Below, piece after piece: positions 15,662 through 23,214 of a DNA stretch of 38,263 nucleotides. Numbering within the stretch: position 1 is the first letter of the stretch; every line of letters starts with the position of its first letter. The DNA comes from a virus: IMG/VR virus record IMGVR_UViG_3300034166_000746, positions 1 to 38,263 of that record. One strand, written 5' to 3'. The notes below the pieces were generated by a model. The model saw nothing but the letters and a program-made list of their open reading frames with translations. It searched no databases and was not told the DNA's origin. Made by a program: the position numbers and the translations under genes.

Positions 15662-16536
15662 TTTTGCTGGCAGTAGAGAGTCACGGCCAAGACGTCCACA
15701 ATACGGTTGTCCGAGCGGTCAATCGTGTGGCCTGTCTCGAGCATCCCGGCTACGGTGACGTTGGCCGAGGTGAAGTCTTGGGCAACGATGTCGCGCAGGG
15801 TGTCCTGCACCTGACGCACGGCCTCGTCGTGACTTGTGGCGTAAATGCCTGGCGTGATGACGTGGACCGTTACTTGCGCGGACCATCGGGCCAACTGCGG
15901 GAACGGACGCTCGGCGGCAAGGCAGGCGGCCACAATCCGGCGCTCTGGCACCACGGTCTCCGAGTAGAATGGATACACGGAGTAGTCATCCGTCACGCCC
16001 GCCGGGAGCTCGGTGCCAAGGTGGGCGCTGACGATCTGCTCGATCTCGTGCCGCAGGCTGTAATTCTGCGGCGTGGCCGTCGGCCCGGTCGGGGATGTGG
16101 CGATGCGATCTCCTGCGATCAGGCTGATTCTGATGGTGTCGGTCTGGATGTTCGGCTCGGTCTCGGCGGCAAGCTCGACCAGGTGCCAGCCGTAAAGCGT
16201 GAAGTCCGTTTGCGCGCCATTGATCGAGGCCAGCGCGGCGTTGGTGTTGGTATCATCCAGCCTGCGGGACAAGGCGGCCACGCGGTTCTTGTGGGCGGTC
16301 TGCCATCCCGGGCCACCATTGGCAGCCGACACTACGGAAAAGTCCATGCTGACGCGGCTGGCTGCCCTCACCCCGCCCTCGAGGAGCTCGGCGCCGGCCG
16401 AGGCCACGATGACGCACGGCAGGGCCAGAGGATCGGCGGGCACCGCATGACGGATGGGAACGCCCGAGAGGCTGGTCCCGCTCACGCCCGAGATGAGCCA
16501 AGTGGCAAAGCTGGATTCAAGTTCGCGGTGGATCAT
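15658..16536 (-). CDS. Putative tail terminator, internally duplicated
   Basis: A 292-residue protein, about twice the usual tail terminator size (130-150). Each half has the same plan: a P-x-x-V/I-A strand (LPCVIVASAGAELLEGG; RIVAACLAAERPFP), a conserved basic strand (ARWSAQVTVHVITPGI in the second half), a helix with D-x-V-x2-L or R-R-L and a C-terminal T-x-R-I-S/A-V-T-L strand (IRISLIAG; VLAVTLYC). It starts in an ATGA overlap. It lies where the terminator sits between connector and tube genes. Fusion of two terminator-like copies is an inference. Confidence 0.5.
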   Translation of the reverse strand: MIHRELESSFATWLISGVSGTSLSGVPIRHAVPADPLALPCVIVASAGAELLEGGVRAASRVSMDFSVVSAANGGPGWQTAHKNRVAALSRRLDDTNTNAALASINGAQTDFTLYGWHLVELAAETEPNIQTDTIRISLIAGDRIATSPTGPTATPQNYSLRHEIEQIVSAHLGTELPAGVTDDYSVYPFYSETVVPERRIVAACLAAERPFPQLARWSAQVTVHVITPGIYATSHDEAVRQVQDTLRDIVAQDFTSANVTVAGMLETGHTIDRSDNRIVDVLAVTLYCQQN

Positions 16537-17432
16537 GGGGCGGTTTGCAGTTTGCCGAGTTCGGCGTTGAGCTTGTTCTGGATGTCAGCTTTCATGCGGA
16601 TGACGCGGCCGCGCAGGGTCCGGGCCATGACCGAACGGAGACTGCCACCGATGCCAGGCGTGGAATTGATGGCGGTGAAAGCCGGGCTTTCTTGGTCAAG
16701 TTCATTGAGGAAACTGCCGTTGTTGCGGAAATTGCGCGCAACGAATTTTGGCAACCCTGTGATTCCAAGATTGCGAGCGGCGGCCACCCACCCCGCCTTC
16801 ATGGTGCCGACGTTCTTTTGCTTCTGCTTGACGTAAGCTGCCACGGTGCCGCTTTGCAGCACGACGGCAGACCATTGGCGGCGGGAGACAAATTTGCGGT
16901 TGTTCTGCCGCGACTTGTGGATCGGGTGCGTGCCGGCCGCCGGGAGGGATTGGATGATGTTGGTGATGCGGCCAAGTTCGTTGCTTTTAAGATCAACCTC
17001 AGTTGGCCGGCTTTGCACATAGGACCGCACGCGCACTGTCTTTCCGTTCTGGTTTCGTTGGTGGGCTTTGGTGCGAAAGTTTTTCTGCATTGTCCCGTTC
17101 AACAATGCCTTGGCTTTTTCGTGGTCGCCCTCGCGGATGTATCGACTAAACGCAGTGCGGGCGCCCCGAACTCCAGAGTGTTTTAAGATTTTTTTGACGT
17201 TGGAAAGCGAGCCAAAGACGCGGGAAATGTCGCGCGCCACAGCGGCTTCGCCCTGCTGCTGGCCTTTGGGCGGTGGCGTGTAGGGAATTAACCCCTCGTC
17301 GCGGCCCGATCCGCTGCCCCGGATAATGAGCTTGGCCTGCTGTTTGACCACCGAGCGAAGGGAACGCTTGGTCACATTGGCAAGCTGCGGGATCAGCCGA
17401 CCGAATTTGCTGATGTCTACCGTGATTTCCAC
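16533..17432 (-). CDS. Basic neck or connector-associated protein
   Basis: A 299-residue protein from a GTG four bases after the previous stop (VEITVDISKFGRLIPQ). It is strongly basic (KTVRVRSYVQSRP, RTLRGRVIRMKADIQNKL) with many helices, and its length and position between neck proteins and terminator fit an HK97-gp10-like or minor neck component. The family is not certain. The gene body is GC-rich and its antisense strand has a long open frame that I treat as shadow. Confidence 0.55.
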   Translation of the reverse strand: MEITVDISKFGRLIPQLANVTKRSLRSVVKQQAKLIIRGSGSGRDEGLIPYTPPPKGQQQGEAAVARDISRVFGSLSNVKKILKHSGVRGARTAFSRYIREGDHEKAKALLNGTMQKNFRTKAHQRNQNGKTVRVRSYVQSRPTEVDLKSNELGRITNIIQSLPAAGTHPIHKSRQNNRKFVSRRQWSAVVLQSGTVAAYVKQKQKNVGTMKAGWVAAARNLGITGLPKFVARNFRNNGSFLNELDQESPAFTAINSTPGIGGSLRSVMARTLRGRVIRMKADIQNKLNAELGKLQTAP

Positions 17433-17436
17433 GGTT

Positions 17437-17775
17437 TTACTCCGCCAGACCACCGGCCGTGATTTCAATGACGGCCGCATCCTGCGAAACGCCGAGCACT
17501 TGAAGCTCGATGTCGCGGACGGTAATGCGGCTCCAGATTGTCGGGACCGATACCTCGGTGATTCCCATAGCGATGCAGCGTTCAAACTCCGAGCGCGGAA
17601 TCCCAAGTCGAACCGAGCGCACCTGGCGAACGCCACCCTCGGCCAATTCGTCGCGGGAGTCCATGTCGCCCACCACGGCTTTGAGCGCGGTGCTGCCAAT
17701 CGTGACAACCTCGCCGCCTATGTCCGCGATGGCGGAAACGCCGAGAATGTGCGCGGTATCTAACTGGTTCGCCAT
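17437..17775 (-). CDS. Putative head-tail stopper/joining protein
   Basis: A 112-residue protein with repeated short strands: ADIGGEVVTIGSTALKAVV, DELAEGGVRQVRSVRLGIPR, TEVSVPTIWSRITVRDIELQ. Compact beta barrels of this size at the neck usually plug the portal after packaging (gpFII-like). It lies just after the glycosyltransferase gene and before the basic neck protein. TTGACT occurs 14 bases before its ATG. Confidence 0.5.
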   Translation of the reverse strand: MANQLDTAHILGVSAIADIGGEVVTIGSTALKAVVGDMDSRDELAEGGVRQVRSVRLGIPRSEFERCIAMGITEVSVPTIWSRITVRDIELQVLGVSQDAAVIEITAGGLAE

Positions 17776-17778
17776 GCC

Positions 17779-19533
17779 CTAACCCTGCGAGTCAAAGGCG
17801 TCGGGGTTGCGGCGGCGGAATACTTCAAGGCCGAACTTGTAGCCCTCTGAGCTATTTTCTATGGCGTAGATGTCATCGGTTGGGACGGCCGGATTGAAAA
17901 ATGGATGCTCGTGCCGCAGGACAATGTCGCTTGGCACGATCCATCCGTTCTTTTTGGCCCGGTGCGTGAACTCGTTGTCGCAAAACACGCCCCGATATTC
18001 ATCGCTAACAATGCCCCCGTTGTGATTCATGGCGCGCAGGGTCGGGCGCGTGACGCAGAACGTAATCAGCAAATCGTCGTTTCGGTAGCCGTCGCCAACC
18101 TGAAGCACGGCCGGCCTGTTCAGATGATTTGCAAGCGCCTTCCAAATGAGTTCGTCCCAGAACAGGCAGGGTTCCAGATCGTCTTGGATTGTCAGGATGA
18201 TTTTGCCGCTACTTGCGCGCACGGCGGCATTGTAATTTTGGACGAGCGTTCCACCCACGGCGTCTAGGTTGCCGGCGGCAGACTGCGCGTGGCGGAATCG
18301 GCCCAAGATGTCTGCCGTTTCGGTATCGTCGGCCGAAAACCCAAAGATGTATTCAATGGCCTGCGGATCTTTGGCGGCCTCGAGCCACTTCTTGCGCGTC
18401 TCGGCGGCCTGCAAAGGGCGGCCGCGCGTCGGGTGGCACACGCTAATCTTGCCGCCACACTTCTTGAACCATTCGAGCTCGAACTTGTCGGCCTTCTCGG
18501 TGTCGCCGTTGGCGCGCAAACAGCAGGCATAGAGCCCCACCCCGCCGAAGCCATAGACCACCGGGCGGTGCGTCCACGGCACCACGTCGGGAACAGGGAT
18601 CGCCATGAAAGCGCGGGCATAGGCCAAGGCGTCTTGCGGTTCGTTGTTGTCGAGCGAAACGGCAGCCAGTTGGGCCAAGGCTTCGCGGCGCCACGGGCTC
18701 ACTTTGTAGGCTTCATGCAATAGCGACTTTTTCGGCGCGAAGTCGTGCGTCCGCATGGCGAGTTGAAGGTAAAGCTCGTAACGCTCGTTATCGTCCAGCC
18801 CTGGCGTTTTGAGCGCCTCGACCGCATAGGCCATGCCGTTCTCGTCATCCTTGAACCCGAAATGCTCAAGGCTCGCGTAAAAAAGCCAACGCGGGTTTTT
18901 GTCGAAGTCGGGAATGGATGAGATGATGCGCCAGTTGCGCTGGTTGCCCTGCTTGCCGTCGGCCTCGTCTTTGTGCGAGTCGGGCGCGTGGACGATGCGG
19001 CAGTCCTCCCAGCGGACGTGGCCGTCGCCCGATTTGTCCACCGGCTCGAGGTGTTCATGCACAGGGTCCGCCCAGACGGCCGTGCCGCGCCGCCAGATGC
19101 GCTCCCGCAGGAGATTGAGTCCGTTATTGGTCAGACGGTAGGGAACAAGCGCCAGCGTGGTTTCTGGGGCGGTAATGCGTAGATGCTCGCGGATGATGTC
19201 GGCGCTCTCGGACTCGAGGATATCGTCGGTATCGGCCCACATGAGCCACTCGTGGCCGTCGGCCTCGGCCATGTCGGCGGCCATTTGCCGGGCGGCGCCG
19301 AAGTTGTCCACATGGTCCCAGAATTGGTGCGCCTCGGCGTTCTTGTATTCGCCGACCTTGCACCCCATTTCGCGGGCGATGTCCAGGGTCTTGTCTGGAT
19401 CTCGGCTGCCGCAGGCGCGGACGATGTAGATGTGCGGCGTGAGCCGCTGGAATGATTCGATAAACCGCCGGATGTAGCTCTCGCAGTTTCCCGCAATCGC
19501 CACTAGCGCCAACGAGGGCTGTGTGTTCTCCAT
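17779..19533 (-). CDS. Two-domain glycosyltransferase in the head/neck operon
   Basis: A 584-residue protein. Domain one (1-150) is GT2-like: LALVAIAGNCESYIRRFIES, then a DADGHEWLMWADTDDILE-type DxD (W-A-D-T-D-D). A middle helical TPR-like part (about 220-330, ERYELYLQLAMRTHDF) follows. The C-terminal part (about 350-584) holds a second GT-like unit with VCHPTRGRPLQAAETRK, NAAVRASSGKIILTIQDDLE (another D-D) and FDNEFTHRA-like sequence near VFCDNEFTHRAKKNGW. It would add sugars from a nucleotide-sugar donor. Its place in the capsid operon suggests a virion target. Confidence 0.75.
   Translation of the reverse strand: MENTQPSLALVAIAGNCESYIRRFIESFQRLTPHIYIVRACGSRDPDKTLDIAREMGCKVGEYKNAEAHQFWDHVDNFGAARQMAADMAEADGHEWLMWADTDDILESESADIIREHLRITAPETTLALVPYRLTNNGLNLLRERIWRRGTAVWADPVHEHLEPVDKSGDGHVRWEDCRIVHAPDSHKDEADGKQGNQRNWRIISSIPDFDKNPRWLFYASLEHFGFKDDENGMAYAVEALKTPGLDDNERYELYLQLAMRTHDFAPKKSLLHEAYKVSPWRREALAQLAAVSLDNNEPQDALAYARAFMAIPVPDVVPWTHRPVVYGFGGVGLYACCLRANGDTEKADKFELEWFKKCGGKISVCHPTRGRPLQAAETRKKWLEAAKDPQAIEYIFGFSADDTETADILGRFRHAQSAAGNLDAVGGTLVQNYNAAVRASSGKIILTIQDDLEPCLFWDELIWKALANHLNRPAVLQVGDGYRNDDLLITFCVTRPTLRAMNHNGGIVSDEYRGVFCDNEFTHRAKKNGWIVPSDIVLRHEHPFFNPAVPTDDIYAIENSSEGYKFGLEVFRRRNPDAFDSQG
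17790..17795 (-). promoter_or_regulatory. TTGACT variant before neck gene
   Basis: Minus strand CCTTTGACTC inside the 3' end of the glycosyltransferase gene, 14 bases before the ATG at 17775. One mismatch to the consensus. Confidence 0.4.
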
Positions 19534-19549
19534 GCGGGCACGGCATTTT

Positions 19550-19555
19550 TGTCAA
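19550..19555 (-). promoter_or_regulatory. TTGACA site before the large glycosyltransferase
   Basis: Minus strand GGTTGACAAA, 16 bases before the ATG at 19533 and just downstream of the capsid terminator. Transcripts must either start here or read through. Confidence 0.5.
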
Positions 19556-19561
19556 CCGAAC

Positions 19562-19594
19562 CAAAAGCAAAACCCCGGGGCGGATGCCCCGGGG
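19562..19594 (-). terminator. Strong intrinsic terminator after the major capsid gene
   Basis: Perfect 9-base arms CCCCGGGGC and GCCCCGGGG around a 4-base loop, followed on the minus strand by TTTTGCTTTT. It lies 24 bases downstream of the capsid stop. A strong terminator here would raise capsid mRNA relative to the neck and tail genes downstream. Confidence 0.85.
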
Positions 19595-19617
19595 CGCTTG
19601 AACACACAAACCAGTGC

Positions 19618-20532
19618 TTAGGCTTTCTTCGCCAGAATCTTGAGGCCGGCCGTGATACCGTAGGTGAAGCCACCGACCACCTCGAAGTTGAGGAAGTGGG
19701 TTCCGTTCGCCGTGTTGTAGTGGCGACGATACCCGAGACCGATGCCGCTGACGGGATCGACCACCGTGCGGGCTTCGAGGTATTCGCTCGGAGCCTGCGG
19801 CTGAAGGGTGCGGATTGCCACGGCGATGGCCGAAGGATGCACCGCGAAGCCGGCGAGAGTGATGCTGGTGCCGACGTTGGTGGCCGGGATCAGGGTGCTC
19901 TCGAAGACGTTCATGCCAGCCAGACGGCGGACCTGACCCTCGCGGATGCCTTCCGAACCGAAGTTCAGGTTGGCGAGGATGTTGGTGCTGTCAGACAGGA
20001 GCGCATCGTAGGCGTCGGGCTCGATGAACAACGCGCGGTCATTCTGAGGAGCCTTGGCTTTGGTAAGCTCGAGGCGGGCCTTGCGGACATCCGCCATGCT
20101 GAAGCTGGCCGAGGTGAAGGAAGCGACCGCCGCGCCGAAGTTGGCGGTGGTGATCATTCCCCAGCACGAAGCGATGAACGCCTGGGCAACCGCACGGCCC
20201 TGCTCTGCGCCGATCTCGGACAGCATTTGCGGGGTGAGCGCGCTGGATTTGCTCCATTGCGTGTCGGTGAAATCGACCGTGGACAGGAAGTGCTTGTCGA
20301 TGGTGACTTCGCGGGCCGTGAGGGTCACGTCGCCGTCGGCACCTTCGTAAGTGTTGTTGAAGGTCGAAGCCGTGATCGAGGAGATGAGCGGGATGCTCAC
20401 GACCTCACCCTTGCGGGCGGCCTCGGCGTTGTAGTTCACGCTGAACGCATTCAGCGGATGGAGGGAATCCACGAACGCTTTGAGGGCGCTTGAGGAGATG
20501 ATGTCGTCGTTAAGACCAGTGATGGAGGCCAT
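19618..20532 (-). CDS. Major capsid protein (HK97 fold)
   Basis: A 304-residue shell protein. It begins MASITGLNDDIISSSALKAF with a short N-arm. The order DGDVTLTAREVTIDKHFLS, QWSKSSALTPQMLSEIGAEQ (spine helix), DVRKARLELTKAKAP, RALFIEPDAYDALL and NTANGTHFLNFEVVGGFTYG matches HK97-fold capsid proteins of siphoviruses, with P-domain strands at the C-terminus. It lies after the protease/scaffold gene and before a strong terminator. The start is the ATG seven bases after the scaffold stop. Confidence 0.85.
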   Translation of the reverse strand: MASITGLNDDIISSSALKAFVDSLHPLNAFSVNYNAEAARKGEVVSIPLISSITASTFNNTYEGADGDVTLTAREVTIDKHFLSTVDFTDTQWSKSSALTPQMLSEIGAEQGRAVAQAFIASCWGMITTANFGAAVASFTSASFSMADVRKARLELTKAKAPQNDRALFIEPDAYDALLSDSTNILANLNFGSEGIREGQVRRLAGMNVFESTLIPATNVGTSITLAGFAVHPSAIAVAIRTLQPQAPSEYLEARTVVDPVSGIGLGYRRHYNTANGTHFLNFEVVGGFTYGITAGLKILAKKA

Positions 20533-20538
20533 GATGAG

Positions 20539-20919
20539 TTATTTGTTGGATTGTTTGAGCTTGGAGATGAGCGCGAAATCGCCGGCCTCGAGGGCTTTGC
20601 GGACGATTTCAAATTTGGTGGAGCGATCGCCCGAGGCGTAAGCCTCTTCGACGGAGACGGCGGAACCGTTGCCCGTCACGGCGTTGTCGCCGCGAGCGGC
20701 GAGTTCGACTTCCAAAACGGAGAGCTTGGAGGTGACGGCTTCGAGCTTCGCGGCGAGTTCAGCGGCTTTGCTGTCCTCGACGGGAGCGGGAGCGGGTGCT
20801 TCGGGTGCCACTTCGGCTTTTTCTTCAAAAGCGGCTTTGATCTCGGCGCGGAGTTCGGCGGCCATCGCTTCGATGGCGGCCTTTGCGTCGAACTGTTCAG
20901 GAGCGGATTTTTGATCCAT
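20539..20919 (-). CDS. Internal start: free scaffold protein
   Basis: In frame with the protease, an ATG at 20919 gives 126 residues (from MDQKSAPEQFDAKAA), exactly the coiled-coil scaffold. It is preceded by AAAAGGGC and by TTGACAC 14 bases upstream, the spacing seen at authentic starts here. Lambda makes scaffold Nu3 from inside the protease gene C in the same way. That this start is used is an inference. Confidence 0.5.
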   Translation of the reverse strand: MDQKSAPEQFDAKAAIEAMAAELRAEIKAAFEEKAEVAPEAPAPAPVEDSKAAELAAKLEAVTSKLSVLEVELAARGDNAVTGNGSAVSVEEAYASGDRSTKFEIVRKALEAGDFALISKLKQSNK

Positions 20920-21387
20920 GCCCTTTTCTGCGGTGTCAACCGCGACCGGCTTTTCGGCCTGCGGCAACGCGCGAAAAACTCCGTCAGGATTGGCGGCCGG
21001 GCGAGAGACAAGGTCTACGCTGACCAGTTCCGAAACGCGCGCCAGGCGGGTGCCGTCTTCGTTTTCGTCCGGCGTTCCGCTGAAGGTCATGCTGAAGCCG
21101 ACGCGCTGCGGGGCTTTGGTCAGGATCTCGGAATAGAAAGACGCTTGGGGGTGAGAGCCGAGGAGCTCAAGGTCCGCGCGCAGTTGGTCTTCCTCAATAC
21201 GAAAGTTGGCGAGAAAGCCGATCAGGCTGTCGATGCTTTCGTCGTGATCGACAAACACTTTGACCGGGCTGCCCACTTGGCCGGCCGCTTCGGCCTGCAA
21301 CAGCGTCACATCGTCGACCAACATGGCATGACCGAGCGCCGGGCCAACAGTGGCGACGGAGATGCCTTCAAATTTAAGCGCGTCCAT
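20539..21387 (-). CDS. Prohead protease and scaffold fusion
   Basis: A 282-residue protein. Residues 1-155 resemble phage prohead proteases: VFVDHDESIDSLIGFLANFR, SFYSEILTKAPQRVGFSMTF, and the signature ELVSVDLVSRPAANPDGVF. Residues 157-282 are an acidic and alanine-rich coiled coil (AKAAIEAMAAELRAEIKAA, AAELAAKLEAVTSKLSVLEV), as in scaffolds. It would process itself and the scaffold during head maturation. A catalytic triad cannot be named from sequence alone. An internal start at 20919 may give the scaffold separately. Confidence 0.85.
   Translation of the reverse strand: MDALKFEGISVATVGPALGHAMLVDDVTLLQAEAAGQVGSPVKVFVDHDESIDSLIGFLANFRIEEDQLRADLELLGSHPQASFYSEILTKAPQRVGFSMTFSGTPDENEDGTRLARVSELVSVDLVSRPAANPDGVFRALPQAEKPVAVDTAEKGMDQKSAPEQFDAKAAIEAMAAELRAEIKAAFEEKAEVAPEAPAPAPVEDSKAAELAAKLEAVTSKLSVLEVELAARGDNAVTGNGSAVSVEEAYASGDRSTKFEIVRKALEAGDFALISKLKQSNK
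20934..20939 (-). promoter_or_regulatory. TTGACA site inside the protease gene
   Basis: Minus strand GGTTGACACC, coding for V-D-T. It lies 14 bases before the internal ATG at 20919, so its placement parallels the intergenic sites. Confidence 0.5.
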
Positions 21388-21402
21388 ACTCGGACGGGCT
21401 CA

Positions 21403-21408
21403 TGTCAA
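21403..21408 (-). promoter_or_regulatory. TTGACA site before the protease gene
   Basis: Minus strand GCTTGACATG. TGA is the portal stop codon. Fifteen bases to the ATG at 21387. Confidence 0.55.
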
Positions 21409-22931
21409 GCGGTCGGCTTCTCGATCTTCTTCCGGCGATAGAGACGCTTGCGTTTTTTCGGCAGTGCCAATTCGGTCGGTTGCGTTGGTTCGGAAAGTTG
21501 TGGCGGTTCGGCGGCCGGCGCTTCTTCTTGCGGGAGAATCTCGGCCTGCGGCTGCGGCTGGTCCACGCCAATGCTGACGCCGAGCGATGCGGCAAATTCA
21601 CGTTCGGCGGCAATCTCGGACACGGCCTCTTTCCAATCGATGCCCTGCTCGCCAAAGAAATCGGAAAGCGTCATCAGTCCCGCCTTTACATCGTCCCGGC
21701 GTGCTGCGGCCTCGCGGCCAACGTCCACCGTAATGGAGCGCGGGGTCTGCCAGCCGACGTTGCGCCAGTTGGGATTCATCGGAAGCTCGCGGCGGCGCAT
21801 GGCGTTGGCGATGGCGTAGCCCCACAACTTATTGAGGAAGGCGTTGATCAGGACATCCTGGCGGCCCGCAAAACAACGCGCGGCTTTTTGAATGATAAAT
21901 CTTTGCGCGACACCTCCGACAGCGGACGTGTCCCAAACAAACTCATACGGCAGTCCGAGGCCGATGGCCGCCGCACGGATGTATTGCTCAAGGTGCTTGT
22001 CCAGCTTCTCGTTCGGGCGGTTCATCTGGAAGCTCTGGATGTCTTCCGTGGTCTTGAGGCGCGGCACCAAACCACCGCCGAACATGGATTCGCGGGTCAG
22101 GTTACCGTTGCTGTCTTTGCTCAGATCGCCAAAGAAGCCCTCGGCGCCGATCGTGCCAGTGTTGTTTTTGATGACCAGGCCGATGCTGCTGCCTGCCTTG
22201 GCCGCCATCATTTCAAAACGGAGGAGCTCGTCGCGGTCCAAGATGGAGTTGAGCGCCACACCGACAGCCGGATAGCCGCGCACTTGATCGGCGCGCTCGG
22301 GCTCGAAGACGTGAAGCATGGCCTCGGCTTTGATCTCCCGATGCCGGCGCGGGTATTCGTCGCCTTCTCCGATGAAGTAACTGAGCGGACGCTGGAACTT
22401 GTCGAGCTTTACGCCATCCACCACGCCGCCGTTGTTGGCCGCCGTGTCGGGCGACTCGATGCGGTGGGCTTCGACAATCTGGACGGCGGGAGCGCCGTCT
22501 TGCCGGGCGGTGAGGATAGCAAAGATTTCGCCGTCGCGATCGATGGCCTCCGAAACCAGCATTTGCAGGCCGCGCATATCGTGGCGGCCACTGATCTCGG
22601 GCTGCCGCGACCAATTTTCCCACCATGCCTCGGCCGCATCGTCCCACTCCTGATCGCCGGTCATGGCCTGCGGACGGATGCCGATGCCCGAGCCGACAGA
22701 ATACAGGGCTTTATCCCTGACAGCCCCGCGCACAATGGCGTTGTTGTAAAAGCATTTGCGGCTTAACGCCATCAGGCGCGTGCGGTCATAGGAGGAAAGA
22801 TCGACTTTGCTATCCTGCGCTTGCGCGTAGACCCAGCCGCGCTCTTCGCTGCGGTGGTTCACGGCTTCGATCATGCGCGAAAAGCCAAAGCGCGCGGCGA
22901 GACGGTCAACAAAGCTGGTGGTTTTAGCCAT
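21405..22931 (-). CDS. Portal protein, lambda type
   Basis: A 508-residue portal that forms the dodecameric ring at the DNA entry vertex and contacts terminase. The lambda-type (Phage_portal_2) order is seen: YDRTRLMALSRKCFYNNAIV, RDKALYSVGSGIGIRPQAM, AAEAWWENWSRQPEISG, ILTARQDGAPAVQIVEAHRI, AMLHVFEPERADQVRGYPAV and LNSILDRDELLRFEMMAAK. The C-terminus is proline/glutamate and lysine/arginine-rich. Its start shares one base with the gpW-like stop (TAATG). Confidence 0.9.
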   Translation of the reverse strand: MAKTTSFVDRLAARFGFSRMIEAVNHRSEERGWVYAQAQDSKVDLSSYDRTRLMALSRKCFYNNAIVRGAVRDKALYSVGSGIGIRPQAMTGDQEWDDAAEAWWENWSRQPEISGRHDMRGLQMLVSEAIDRDGEIFAILTARQDGAPAVQIVEAHRIESPDTAANNGGVVDGVKLDKFQRPLSYFIGEGDEYPRRHREIKAEAMLHVFEPERADQVRGYPAVGVALNSILDRDELLRFEMMAAKAGSSIGLVIKNNTGTIGAEGFFGDLSKDSNGNLTRESMFGGGLVPRLKTTEDIQSFQMNRPNEKLDKHLEQYIRAAAIGLGLPYEFVWDTSAVGGVAQRFIIQKAARCFAGRQDVLINAFLNKLWGYAIANAMRRRELPMNPNWRNVGWQTPRSITVDVGREAAARRDDVKAGLMTLSDFFGEQGIDWKEAVSEIAAEREFAASLGVSIGVDQPQPQAEILPQEEAPAAEPPQLSEPTQPTELALPKKRKRLYRRKKIEKPTA

Positions 22932-23194
22932 TAGGTGCGGTTCGGGAAGCGGACTTGCGTGACGCGGCTGTTGCCCACCGTGCCGGCATTGATCGCCAGC
23001 GCCGTTTCAATCAGGCCGAGCATATCCCAAGCGTTGTAGGTTTGCTGAAGCGTGACAGAGCGCCCGCCCACGCTGCTTGACACAACGAACGCTTGCGAAG
23101 CCCCGCCCGCAAGAATCTGCGCTTTGCAGGAGGCTTTCAGTTGGGACAATTCGCTGGCCGTGAAAACGGAGGCCAGCATCGAGGCGTCGGTCAT
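22931..23194 (-). CDS. gpW-like head-tail connector
   Basis: An 87-residue protein in the same place as lambda gpW, between terminase and portal. It begins MTDASMLASVFTASELSQL with a helix, then a beta hairpin (QAFVVSSSVGGRSVTLQQTY) and a second helix (AWDMLGLIETALAINAG). gpW joins the head to the tail and is of the same size and helix-hairpin-helix type. Its stop overlaps the portal start. Confidence 0.7.
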   Translation of the reverse strand: MTDASMLASVFTASELSQLKASCKAQILAGGASQAFVVSSSVGGRSVTLQQTYNAWDMLGLIETALAINAGTVGNSRVTQVRFPNRT

Positions 23195-23208
23195 GCCCTC
23201 GGTCTTTG

Positions 23209-23214
23209 TGTCAA
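23209..23214 (-). promoter_or_regulatory. TTGACA site before the gpW-like gene
   Basis: Minus strand GCTTGACACA. TGA is the terminase large-subunit stop. Fourteen bases to the ATG at 23194, ending GAGGGCATG as at several other sites. Confidence 0.55.

Noticed and set aside
19549-22766. Three plus-strand open frames of 296-454 codons opposite capsid, scaffold and portal genes
   Set aside because: They lie fully antisense to recognised genes and have composition typical of GC-rich third-position shadows, with no coupling or ribosome site.
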